Assembly (NCBI GenBank): GCA_948788915.1
Contig: CAQFOZ010000032.1
Coordinates: 1 to 24,839, forward strand
Direction: 5' to 3'
Length of the DNA stretch: 24,839 nucleotides
From: an uncultured Muribaculaceae bacterium
Lineage (GTDB): Bacteria; Bacteroidota; Bacteroidia; Bacteroidales; Muribaculaceae
The notes under the pieces were generated by a model. The model did no database searches and was not told the origin of the DNA. It saw only the letters and a list, made by a program, of their open reading frames with translations. Positions 14,289 through 23,156 of the stretch are shown here, piece after piece; positions within the stretch are counted from its first letter, which is position 1; every line of letters starts with the position of its first letter. The position numbers were made by a program, and so were the translations under genes.

Positions 14289-16272
14289 AGTATGGTTGAA
14301 TATATTTCTGACCTTTGTTTTCAATTTTTACACAAAACGAAGTTTTTCCGTTGTTCTGATCTCGCCCTACGATATTTGCATTATCAATTGCCAACGTATT
14401 ATATGATATATCTTCTGCAGAGGTTGTATTCATTCTGAACCGGGCATTCAGCCTTAGGCCAGAAGTGCTTCCGACAGCAGCATAATCAGCCCACTCAATA
14501 CGCCATTCATAAGATATAATATTATCTTCGGAGGCTCCTACAAAACCTGATTTCCCCGTAGTGACTGACAAGGGAGATCCATTAAGCGCATAGATGTTCT
14601 GTTTATCGCTCTCAAATGTAATAATCATTGGAAACTGAGACTGCGACAATCCTGATGGAATTGTAAGACCTATCGACAAATCACTGCTGATAGACGCAGA
14701 CGGAGCTGTTACATCAACATTTGTAAATTCCCACGGTTTGCGGAGCATGAAAGTTACAGTACGTCCTAATCCTGCCGAACCTCCGCTATAATATATCCGG
14801 ACATTTTGTTCCAGACGCCGGCTGTCGGCAGGCACTGCTTTTGTTGTTACATTCAGACTATACCATCCATCTCCATCCAACGACACCGTTGCGTTTTCAA
14901 TCACATCTCCGTTTAAATCAATAGATTTACTCTGATTCAAAGAAATGCCGGACACATTAAATTCTACCGACTCATCTGCCACGTCATAGATTTTAAGCAT
15001 TGACGGATCAAACGGTGTGCCGTCTGGAGTTGTATAACGGAATCTTAAAGAATACCCTGATGTCTGCTCGGTAAATATAACACGTGTGGCACCAACTTCA
15101 ATAATTTCACCCTTATACCCGATTGAAAAGAGATCTCGAGTGACTATAGACGCAGACAGATTGTTATGTGCCGCACCATTCATGGCATCAAGCAGTGTCG
15201 GAGAGCCTTCACCTCCTACTTCAGTTATTTCTACAGTATACTGAAAATTGCGTAACAGGTCATAAAATCCGAATTTTCCTTCTTTGTCACGACCTATATC
15301 TATCTTATAATAGCACCTTTTCCCTTTATATTCCCCTACAATAATCATATACGTTACAAGAACGTCACTCCCGGCATTAGCAACTCCGCTTTGAGACCGC
15401 TCATAAATATAGCAAGGAGTGTCAATTTCCCCAGCTGTCAGTCTGTATTCCGATTCCTGTAATGCTTTGCTTATTTCATCTTCCGAGGTATGGGTCATAC
15501 CCTCATCACTTCCTGACGGGTTTACACCATAATAACCTTGTTTAATTATATCGTCATAACTTATAAGAGTGTTATCCGAATCTAAAAACGAAGCAAACAG
15601 ATGATCCTTGTATATATACGGAGTAATAGTGCCCCTGCTCGGACGATTCACCACAGTATATCCAAGCAACCGGAATACATTTTCGTCAGCAGAACTTTTC
15701 GCTGTTAATTTTACGAAATTCCGTATTAACTTAACTGTCAGCTCCATATTGTCCTCAATATTATCAAGTTCCTTAATGCCCCAATATGCATCTGTTCCGT
15801 CTGAAACGACCAACGCCGGCATTACCGTTGTTTCACTTGCCATTGCGGATATGTATTCTCCTCCTGTTATATCATGAATATCATCTGCCGAAGTTATGAC
15901 GAAATGTAGTCTTCGCGGACGTGATGAACTATAAATATTGTGAACTTTGAAATATACCTGTTTAGTTTCCGCATCAATATTTATGATTGAGATATCCTCA
16001 GGACCTATAAACTGAAGCATTACACCAGACGCATCAAATACAAAAAGGTTCACTTTTAACGTATTGAGCAACTCATCTACAGTAGGTTCGTCACTCATTG
16101 CCCGTGTAGAACCACCGAATCTCAGCTCCGGGAAGTAAGCACCGGTCACAATCTCTACAGGAGTTCCCTCCGGTACATCGGTTTCAGGCGAGTCCGGTAT
16201 GTCGCGACCTTGACAAGCCGACAGAAATACAGACAGTAGAAATATGGCTATTGTATATAGTTTTTTCATCAT
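14266..16272 (-). CDS. Large Mfa-like fimbrial lipoprotein (minor pilus subunit)
   Basis: A 668-residue lipoprotein. I start it at ATG 16272, which overlaps the previous stop as ATGA; a longer TTG start at 16308 is less likely because it buries the signal peptide. MMKKLYTIAIFLLSVFLSAC gives the acylated Cys20, followed by moderately acidic QGRDIPDSPETD. The first mature strand and then GGSTRAMSD contain the Thr56-Arg57-Ala58 site shared with other subunits of the operon. A Mfa-type N-terminal domain follows (KVNLFVFDASGVMLQFIG, LHFVITSADDIHD, NMELTVKLIRNFVKLT), then a long beta-rich C-terminal half with Ser/Thr-rich segments. It has several Cys (DTPCYIY, KRCYYK, TSFCVKI). No C-terminal adhesin fold was recognised. 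It is the sixth gene and precedes the thioredoxin gene. Surface exposure at or near the pilus tip is an inference. Confidence 0.72.
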   Translation of the reverse strand: MMKKLYTIAIFLLSVFLSACQGRDIPDSPETDVPEGTPVEIVTGAYFPELRFGGSTRAMSDEPTVDELLNTLKVNLFVFDASGVMLQFIGPEDISIINIDAETKQVYFKVHNIYSSSRPRRLHFVITSADDIHDITGGEYISAMASETTVMPALVVSDGTDAYWGIKELDNIEDNMELTVKLIRNFVKLTAKSSADENVFRLLGYTVVNRPSRGTITPYIYKDHLFASFLDSDNTLISYDDIIKQGYYGVNPSGSDEGMTHTSEDEISKALQESEYRLTAGEIDTPCYIYERSQSGVANAGSDVLVTYMIIVGEYKGKRCYYKIDIGRDKEGKFGFYDLLRNFQYTVEITEVGGEGSPTLLDAMNGAAHNNLSASIVTRDLFSIGYKGEIIEVGATRVIFTEQTSGYSLRFRYTTPDGTPFDPSMLKIYDVADESVEFNVSGISLNQSKSIDLNGDVIENATVSLDGDGWYSLNVTTKAVPADSRRLEQNVRIYYSGGSAGLGRTVTFMLRKPWEFTNVDVTAPSASISSDLSIGLTIPSGLSQSQFPMIITFESDKQNIYALNGSPLSVTTGKSGFVGASEDNIISYEWRIEWADYAAVGSTSGLRLNARFRMNTTSAEDISYNTLAIDNANIVGRDQNNGKTSFCVKIENKGQKYIQPYYVNIPRY

Positions 16273-18665
16273 TTGTTTCCACTTATTGACGTGAGCCGGT
16301 CTCCCCAACTGAAACTACGTTTATTAGTAAGAGTATCTGTTGTCCAGAACCACTCATCATAGACACAACGCACAGACCTTCGTTCGCTTGCAGTTGTTGA
16401 AACTATTGTTACTGATGGATTTTGTTCATCATTATCTACATCCACACCTCCGGACGCACACCAATACTTTGCAGTCTCTCCTTCTGTGCCAAACAGATAG
16501 GGAATATATTGCTTGTTTGACAAACGGCAGATATACTCGATCTCCGCAGCTGTCGGCAACCGCCATCTACCGGCGGGACGGCCGTCCTCCTGATATGAGG
16601 CACAACGCCTTTCCGCGCCGGTGCGCGAAATCTGATAAGTGACTCCCCATTGTGATGCCACACGCAACTTTGGAGCGATAAAGCGTATCTTTTCCGAGCT
16701 ACGGTCTGCCGGATAATAATATTGCAGTTGCCGGTTGGATACAGCCATACTCCATGAAGCCACAGCTGTTGCCGAGACCCCGCTTTCATTCAGATTATCA
16801 ACACTCCGAGTGCGGGGATCAGCTATAATATAATTGTCACCGCCCGCAAACTTAGAGATCGTCAAAATATAGGTATGTTTGTTTTTTACATAAGCATCAT
16901 CATCGTGATATGAACCAAGCCAATAACGCTGTCGCTGAGCATTGCTTGGCCAATTATTACCTAAATAACCCTTGTATTCATATTTAGGATTCAACAATCC
17001 ACCAGTATTGGTTAGGTAAGTTGTGTTCTGATTGTTTATAAAACGTGTGCCTGAGGCTGTAGTCTGAGTCGTGATGTAGATTGCAGGAATCTGGGTGACG
17101 ACTACTGTGGCATGAGCCGAAGGATCATTGGCTGTAGCATTGATATGTCTGAGCCGGATGCGGAAAGTATATGCGTTGATCGCTGACTCGTCAGTGATAT
17201 TTGGACCATTGTTCCATGATATGTGAAGATTGCTGCGTTTGATGTTCAAAGTTGTATTTACAGCATCAAGTTCTATTCCGGCAAAATCTGTCCTGGGGGA
17301 ATAATCCTTACAATTGCTGTATGGATATCTCCCGTTAGATGTCAGCGTTATACTGCGGTTACTTTCATTTTTGTAATCATACCATGACAGTTCCACAGAC
17401 TCTATTTCCACAGGATGCGAGGTGTTATAAGGGATTGATATTTCAGTTTCATTCTGCATCTCATAATAATACGCGTCAAGGGCTGATGAAAAATCATTAT
17501 TATTGAACAAAAGATACTTGATTTCCTTAATATCAGTTGTCAATGTCTGGATATTCCACTCCATATTATAATTCCAGTCAAAAAGCATATCTACAGGCTT
17601 TTGAATAGTTGTACCACCGAGACGGCCTATCGTGACACGCATATCGTAAAATGTGTTCCGCTCGATATAATTCTTTTCAGGCTGGACACTAAGCCGGTAA
17701 TACGTAACCACATTCTGTGTGTTTCCGTCGGCATCTTTATAATACCATGGAATCTCCAAGGTCAGGAAACAATTTCCCTGCGGAGAAAACGGATCCCATT
17801 TGTTAGGATAAGAATAAAATGGAACATCCTGGATATAAGAATATTTCGGTTGTGAAGAATCTTTTGTAAAAGCAGAGCCTACACCTTGAGCCACTTTAAT
17901 ATCATTGGAATATAGACAGTCTTCGGCCACCGGCTCGGCCGCTGTGTTAAGCACAGATTTCCGGACACCATTAGAAATCCATACATGCATTTCGCCTGCA
18001 CGGGAAAAATATTCAATGGAATCAACCTGCACAGTACCATCCAAAGGATCTTTTATTTCCTGTTTCACTTTTATTGATTCAGGCAAATCTACAGAAAGCA
18101 TCAGCTTAGCGGCAGAACGCTGCAATAATATGGAACCAGTTACGGTGCGACTGTTTCTGTCAAGAGTCAATTCAGCAAAGCCGTCCATTGCAAAGTTATC
18201 CTGTATCTCCGTCTTGTCAAAACTACTGTCTACAACTGTCGATTTAAGACCATTGACAGTTTTGGAAACCAACCGGGTGTTATCTACATTGGCTACTGCG
18301 TAAACATAACACTCGTCAGAAACCGGCCCGAACAGGCCATCCTCCTTCAGAGCATTTTCAGGCAATGTAATGTCAATATGACGTGAATATTCAAACGCTC
18401 CGTCTATTTCGACATCAAAAACCGATTCGCTTGTTTCATCGTCATGGCCGGACTTCTTGAAGAAATACAGATGAAGCCGGTTTACAGAAAACTCATTCAA
18501 TTCATCACCACCGGCTCTCGACTGAACCATCGGAACACTGACATTCAGACTGATACAATCTGATTTAGGCAGAGACTCATCCGTGAGACTATCCTCACAG
18601 GACAGAGATAACAAGCTTAATATAGCAAACGTAAATAAAATATATGTATATCGTAAACTATTCAT
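16269..18665 (-). CDS. Fimbrial lipoprotein with lectin-like C-terminal module (candidate tip adhesin)
   Basis: A 798-residue lipoprotein. MNSLRYTYILFTFAILSLLSLSC gives Cys23, followed by acidic EDSLTDE, resembling the surface-export tag of Bacteroidetes lipoproteins. Ser49-Arg50-Ala51 in MVQSRAGGDE matches the proposed protease site. The N-terminal part carries Mfa-type strands (SVNRLHLYFFKKSG, VYAVANVDN, RSAAKLMLSVDLP), and the middle resembles DUF4906 (YRLSVQPEKNYIERNTFYDMRVTIG). The last about 110 residues carry a FISUMP/lectin-like pattern: CASYQEDGRPAGRWRLPTAAE, YICRLSN, KYWCASGG and RRSVRCVYDEW, with cysteines at about 688, 713, 736 and 767. In P. gingivalis the tip subunit Mfa5 uses a vWA domain; a lectin-like tip here would be a different solution. 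It begins at ATG directly after the previous TAA with zero spacing. Confidence 0.75.
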   Translation of the reverse strand: MNSLRYTYILFTFAILSLLSLSCEDSLTDESLPKSDCISLNVSVPMVQSRAGGDELNEFSVNRLHLYFFKKSGHDDETSESVFDVEIDGAFEYSRHIDITLPENALKEDGLFGPVSDECYVYAVANVDNTRLVSKTVNGLKSTVVDSSFDKTEIQDNFAMDGFAELTLDRNSRTVTGSILLQRSAAKLMLSVDLPESIKVKQEIKDPLDGTVQVDSIEYFSRAGEMHVWISNGVRKSVLNTAAEPVAEDCLYSNDIKVAQGVGSAFTKDSSQPKYSYIQDVPFYSYPNKWDPFSPQGNCFLTLEIPWYYKDADGNTQNVVTYYRLSVQPEKNYIERNTFYDMRVTIGRLGGTTIQKPVDMLFDWNYNMEWNIQTLTTDIKEIKYLLFNNNDFSSALDAYYYEMQNETEISIPYNTSHPVEIESVELSWYDYKNESNRSITLTSNGRYPYSNCKDYSPRTDFAGIELDAVNTTLNIKRSNLHISWNNGPNITDESAINAYTFRIRLRHINATANDPSAHATVVVTQIPAIYITTQTTASGTRFINNQNTTYLTNTGGLLNPKYEYKGYLGNNWPSNAQRQRYWLGSYHDDDAYVKNKHTYILTISKFAGGDNYIIADPRTRSVDNLNESGVSATAVASWSMAVSNRQLQYYYPADRSSEKIRFIAPKLRVASQWGVTYQISRTGAERRCASYQEDGRPAGRWRLPTAAEIEYICRLSNKQYIPYLFGTEGETAKYWCASGGVDVDNDEQNPSVTIVSTTASERRSVRCVYDEWFWTTDTLTNKRSFSWGDRLTSISGNK

Positions 18666-20222
18666 TTACAATTTATTCTCTCTGTAAATTATAAATTTTG
18701 AACTCATTGCCGGTGTCAGTGGCGCATACAGTACCGTGCCATCAAGTGTACGGACCTCAACAACCAGTTCCGCCCAGTGGCGATATGAGTCGGCATCGCC
18801 TTTGCCTCTTATATGTATTTTGGCAGGTTCGCCTACAATTCCTTCAGCAAAAACCGACTGCGATCCTTCAATAACTTTCCCGTCACCATCCACATCTACA
18901 AATTCAAATGCATCCACCCCATTTTCTCCGGGTATTAAATATGCCCGCCATGTCGCCCCAATTGGAGACAATATATGGAATCTACCGGTAGCATATAATG
19001 TGGTGCCGTTCAAGATAGACAGCTGCCCTTCCTGACTACCGTTATAAGTTTCTGTTGTAACAGCAAAATTGCTCTCGTCATAATCCCATTTAAGAAATCC
19101 ATCCGGCTCCATACTTACAATATCATCAAGCTCAAACTCATTTTTTTGAATTACCCAGTCACTTACATCAACATCAAGTCTGAGCAATGTATTGAAAGCA
19201 TGGATATTGAAACGGTAAATGTGATTTCTGACAAGTTCACCGCCAATTTCCGATTCAAAAGAATCCAGACCTATTTCAAATTGACGTGGATCACTTCCGG
19301 GTGAGAGTATCGCTGTTACCCGGAACTTCATATCCTTGACATCGGCTTCCGGACAATAGAATCTGAAGGAATCGTTAATTTTTCTTGCTGAGACAGCAGA
19401 TGCCTCCGGAGAGGAAGGATATATATTGGCAAATTTCAATCCCTGGGCATAGTCATCGAATCTTGGTCTTATATAGCCTTGACTTATCCACGAGACCATT
19501 TCAACATCCGTAACCTTCGGATAACTCTCTCCGTCAGGATATTCTATGGCGTTTACTATTTTGTCAGTCACCTCTACCTTACATAGGCTCCGTATAAGAT
19601 CTATCTGTCCGGCGAAAGGTGCGTCGAGACCTTGCATAAGCAATTCTTTGGCAACAACAAATCCCTTTATTCCATACATTGGAATACCGATGTCTTCCGA
19701 AGGGAACCAGTTTTTGTCCATACGAAAAGACTCCATAACATCCGCTACGCGGGTATTTCCGGGTGAAAAATCGTTATACTTGCCTCCCATACTCTCGAGA
19801 TTAGCAAGAATCATAACTGTAAAAGGCACATCGGCATCATCATCGAATTTATCAAAATAATCGTGAGTGAATGACACTGAAAGCGTATAATAACCGTCAT
19901 TGGTCACATCGCTGCCATTATAGTCAAGGTATGATGGTATTACGGATTTTAACAGCAGTCCGCTTTGGTCAAAAAATAGAATACGCATATCATTTACCTT
20001 AAGAATGCGTTCCGCTACATTGGCCGCATTCTCCTCCCAGACACCAAGCGCACGTGTGGGCAACTGTTTTTCGTCGGTATATATAGTGAACTTGAATGAT
20101 ATTGTGCTTACCTCGTTCCCCTTATCCGGAACGGGTTCATCGACAGACACGCATGATACGGTCATGACTGATAAAATCAGCCATAACATACCATGTGTCA
20201 ATATATCAAACAGTTTTACCAT
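18666..20222 (-). CDS. Mfa-like minor fimbrial lipoprotein
   Basis: A 518-residue lipoprotein. The signal region MVKLFDILTHGMLWLILSVMTVSC puts Cys24 as the acylated residue, followed by VSVDEPVPD. Strand STISFKFTIYTDEKQLPTRALG carries the Thr56-Arg57-Ala58 site. The Mfa-type body follows with VNDMRILFFDQSGLLLKSVIP (about 76-96), FTVMILANLES, and RNHIYRFNIHAFNTLLRLDVDVSDWVI, a pattern often seen at the end of fimbrilin C-terminal domains. It continues about 130 residues past that with a beta-rich segment containing DVDGDGKVIEGS (Ca-binding-loop-like) and HIRGKGDADS. It probably acts as an adaptor or accessory shaft subunit; the exact place is unknown. Its ATG overlaps the stop of the anchor gene by 7 bases (ATGGTAA), indicating coupled translation. 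Confidence 0.7.
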   Translation of the reverse strand: MVKLFDILTHGMLWLILSVMTVSCVSVDEPVPDKGNEVSTISFKFTIYTDEKQLPTRALGVWEENAANVAERILKVNDMRILFFDQSGLLLKSVIPSYLDYNGSDVTNDGYYTLSVSFTHDYFDKFDDDADVPFTVMILANLESMGGKYNDFSPGNTRVADVMESFRMDKNWFPSEDIGIPMYGIKGFVVAKELLMQGLDAPFAGQIDLIRSLCKVEVTDKIVNAIEYPDGESYPKVTDVEMVSWISQGYIRPRFDDYAQGLKFANIYPSSPEASAVSARKINDSFRFYCPEADVKDMKFRVTAILSPGSDPRQFEIGLDSFESEIGGELVRNHIYRFNIHAFNTLLRLDVDVSDWVIQKNEFELDDIVSMEPDGFLKWDYDESNFAVTTETYNGSQEGQLSILNGTTLYATGRFHILSPIGATWRAYLIPGENGVDAFEFVDVDGDGKVIEGSQSVFAEGIVGEPAKIHIRGKGDADSYRHWAELVVEVRTLDGTVLYAPLTPAMSSKFIIYRENKL

Positions 20223-21220
20223 TCCTGATACTGAACCGGAGGTGTCGACCAGCCATTTAGATGAATCATAGAGGCTTTATCCCAGTTGTTGTTCTTGTCA
20301 AGTATAAATGTTATCTCATAATTATCCTGTCTATCGAGATAATCCGTATCAGACATATAAGAGTAAAACTCTCCTTTATATAAAAGAAGATTCCTTTCAA
20401 GAGGTATAGATATGATTTTTTCTCCGTCTGAAACGCGGTGCACTTCAAGGCGAGATTCTGTTTTAGCGGTAAGTCTCCCGACAGACAGTTCTGCTCCGAG
20501 TGCTGACTGAACCGGAATCGTTGAAATATCTGTTTCAGCTAAAAGAGGAGAAACATGCCAAGGCTTATATTCGACCTTTCCTCCTTTATCGAGAGTGTTG
20601 TCATAACCCATTTCAGCGTTATTTGATGAAATTGAGAATGTAAAGTCTGACTCTTGCAACAAAGTACCGTCAAGATTATGCAGCATTACATAAATCCTGT
20701 TGGTATTTTTTGTAAGATACAAAGTGGCCGTTTGCGTCTGCTTGCTGCCTAAAGTATTATTATCAATAAAAGTCACTCCTTTTGACAATCCATGATACAA
20801 ATTATTCAGGCGTTGTCTGGAAATACCCTCTTCAGTATTTAATATGACATTATGATGTTCAAGAATATCCGCCGAAGGGTCGGCATAACCGAAGGAATTT
20901 CCCTCGGCCATGCCTGCCCAACAGAGAATATCATACGATCCCGGCGGTATAGGAAGAGCTACTTTATAGTCAGCAGCCTCAAGTGCTGTTCCTTTATCAG
21001 AGAAAGAATATACCTCTCGTCCCGTGTCGGAATCGAACACCTTTACATCCACAGATTTTACCTGACTTGCAAAAGCATCGGCATTGAGCATATTGCGGTC
21101 GAATATGATTTTGAGTTCATATTCATTGGGACATTCATCAAAGTCCTCCGTAATGCAGCCGGTCAAAGCCAATGTAGCAAGAAACGAGATGCAGATATTG
21201 CCAAGGTGTCTTATTTTCAT
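20216..21220 (-). CDS. FimB/Mfa2-family fimbrial anchor lipoprotein
   Basis: A 334-residue lipoprotein from ATG 21220 (a longer TTG start at 21247 would obscure the signal sequence). MKIRHLGNICISFLATLALTGC gives Cys22, followed by acidic ITEDFDECP, like the surface-export tag. The family pattern is visible: YELKIIFDRN, the KVFDSDTGREVYSF strand, LPIPPGSYDILCWAG, and DNYEITFILD. It carries no (S/T)-R-A site, unlike the other four fimbrial subunits here. That fits the anchor role of Mfa2/FimB, which stays membrane-bound and stops further polymerisation. The C-terminus WSTPPVQYQEW resembles that of the neighbouring fimbrilin (WATLPVQKWEW). It starts 27 bases after the fimbrilin stop. Confidence 0.85.
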   Translation of the reverse strand: MKIRHLGNICISFLATLALTGCITEDFDECPNEYELKIIFDRNMLNADAFASQVKSVDVKVFDSDTGREVYSFSDKGTALEAADYKVALPIPPGSYDILCWAGMAEGNSFGYADPSADILEHHNVILNTEEGISRQRLNNLYHGLSKGVTFIDNNTLGSKQTQTATLYLTKNTNRIYVMLHNLDGTLLQESDFTFSISSNNAEMGYDNTLDKGGKVEYKPWHVSPLLAETDISTIPVQSALGAELSVGRLTAKTESRLEVHRVSDGEKIISIPLERNLLLYKGEFYSYMSDTDYLDRQDNYEITFILDKNNNWDKASMIHLNGWSTPPVQYQEW

Positions 21221-21247
21221 ATGTGTTAATTCAAATAATTTAAGCAA

Positions 21248-23140
21248 TTACCATTCCCATTTCTGAACGGGAAGTGTTGCCCACTTCTGAATATTCACCC
21301 GGAATCTTACCGCATAACCAACTTTATCTGTTGGCGGCAACAACGGATCCGTATTGCTGATAATTCCGGTGCCCAGACCAGCGATATTGTCGATCTGTAT
21401 TGTATAGATATGGTTACGCACAATGCCAAAATCCCCGGTTTTCATTATACTCCAGTTCCATTCTGCCATTGGCTTGTCATAATTGTCATTTCCGCTGCGA
21501 TGCCAGCCCCAATGCTGAATTGGTGCGCTGAAAAACGCCATTCCGTTTATATAAGCGTGAGCACCACCAAGATTCTGATACAACAGACGATTTACCTTTG
21601 AAATAGCCTCAGGTGTATTGATTTCAGTATAACTCTGTGTTTCTGAATCATAGAAATAAAATCCGCTATTAACTGCTTGTATTTGCAAAGTTACAAGATC
21701 TCCTCCGACTTTAAGTCCTATACGGGCATCTTTCTTCGGATGCTCTACGGCAAATGTACCGGTTACTGCCAGATCTTCTTTTCTTACCGGAGCATAACCT
21801 GTACCATCCCTTTTCAGGACGACTGTCTGTGTTTCAAGCAATCGGTCATGAATAGTCTTTACACCCTCTATATCACCATCGTTTGCCGCATAAATTTCAG
21901 GTTTACCATCGGAATTCTTTTGATACGTATAGAAGGATTTTACACTTCCATTAATTGAGTATTGTCCAACCAACACAACAGAAGGAATAGACGTTAAAGG
22001 AAGATATTGCTCGGGCATACCGACACCTGTAAGACGAGATCCCTTTAATGTGCTTTCAATAAGATATTGTGAAGAATTTATAGTATTTGTAGCAGTTGTA
22101 GCGGACTGATAATATACAGAATATGGATATTCCTCTGAATCAAGAATGTCATCGGCAACCAATGGATAATTATCTTTATAATAACCCGGAGTACGTGCCC
22201 AGAAAGAACGGAAGTGATCCGGACGGTTCCATCCTTCGAAAAGGAGACCATTTAATGTAGAGTATGGCTCATAGCTTAGTCCTTCCCCATTTGCCTCTCT
22301 GTATGATTTTAGGAAATAGAATTTCTTTTCATATGCGTTAACACCCCAATTTTTAGGAGTAAACTTAAGTGTGATGCCGTTTGCGGCAGAGAAATCTTTC
22401 ACAGCATTCTCTGATATATTGAAATTTACTTTTGCGGCATAACGTTCTACGTAGATATCAACTGTAACATCTGAGACTTCTTCCTGTGTCATTTCTTCAA
22501 GTTCAGTCTTTGTCAGAAGCTTATTGGTATCAAACGGGGTCGCCATTATCAGCTGGTTGCTCAGACCTGTAACCTCGTCAAGACCATAATATACAGAGTT
22601 GTTCATCGCGAAATATTTTTTACCACCATCTTCAGGACTATAAAATTTCTCCAACAACTGTGCCTGAGCCTGTTCCATACTCCTGTTCTCATAGAAACTG
22701 GCATTGACTGCATTAATAATGCAGAGTACATACTGGGGCATTTTTTCTCCCTGAACCAGATTGACAGGCACATTTGCCTGATAAAATCCATAGACCGAAG
22801 ATATTGCTCCTGGAGTGGTTGGATCGACAGCTGCGGTCAGACCCAGCGGAACATGACTGTGATAGTTCTTGTCTGCATCATAAAGATAAAAATCAATAGT
22901 ACGGATTTTGTTTTCGTCTTCTGTACCGTTTGAATAATCTTTTTCCGCGTCATCTCCAATAGTAGCACGGGAACGATTGTTATCACCACCGGCATTTATG
23001 AGATTTACCTTTAGATACTTTACCTCGGATTTGTCGGCAATGGAATCGTCGTTGTCGCTTAATAAAGGATCACTGGAAGAACAAGCTCCAAGAATTACCA
23101 TCGGCAATCCCACAAGCAACATTTTCAGAACTTTTTTCAT
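21248..23140 (-). CDS. Mfa1-like major fimbrilin (type V pilus shaft subunit)
   Basis: A 630-residue precursor. MKKVLKMLLVGLPMVILGAC gives lipobox Cys20, followed by SSSDPLLSDNDD. The site Ser57-Arg58-Ala59 in NNRSRATIGDD is where an Arg-specific protease is expected to cut (P. gingivalis FimA and Mfa1 are cut after Arg46 and Arg49, as I recall). The N-terminal fimbrilin domain shows IRTIDFYLYDADKNYH and YVLCIINAVNASFYEN. The C-terminal fimbrilin domain shows MAFFSAPIQHWGW, GIVRNHIYTIQIDNIAGLGTGI and the final strand VGYAVRFRVNIQKWATLPVQKWEW (here cited in parts). The His-Ile-Tyr motif is typical of Mfa1 C-terminal domains. The polymer should be the pilus shaft, built outside the cell by donor-strand exchange. 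It lies 16 bases after the OmpA-like gene. Confidence 0.9.
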   Translation of the reverse strand: MKKVLKMLLVGLPMVILGACSSSDPLLSDNDDSIADKSEVKYLKVNLINAGGDNNRSRATIGDDAEKDYSNGTEDENKIRTIDFYLYDADKNYHSHVPLGLTAAVDPTTPGAISSVYGFYQANVPVNLVQGEKMPQYVLCIINAVNASFYENRSMEQAQAQLLEKFYSPEDGGKKYFAMNNSVYYGLDEVTGLSNQLIMATPFDTNKLLTKTELEEMTQEEVSDVTVDIYVERYAAKVNFNISENAVKDFSAANGITLKFTPKNWGVNAYEKKFYFLKSYREANGEGLSYEPYSTLNGLLFEGWNRPDHFRSFWARTPGYYKDNYPLVADDILDSEEYPYSVYYQSATTATNTINSSQYLIESTLKGSRLTGVGMPEQYLPLTSIPSVVLVGQYSINGSVKSFYTYQKNSDGKPEIYAANDGDIEGVKTIHDRLLETQTVVLKRDGTGYAPVRKEDLAVTGTFAVEHPKKDARIGLKVGGDLVTLQIQAVNSGFYFYDSETQSYTEINTPEAISKVNRLLYQNLGGAHAYINGMAFFSAPIQHWGWHRSGNDNYDKPMAEWNWSIMKTGDFGIVRNHIYTIQIDNIAGLGTGIISNTDPLLPPTDKVGYAVRFRVNIQKWATLPVQKWEW

Positions 23141-23156
23141 TGTTTTTTTGATTATG

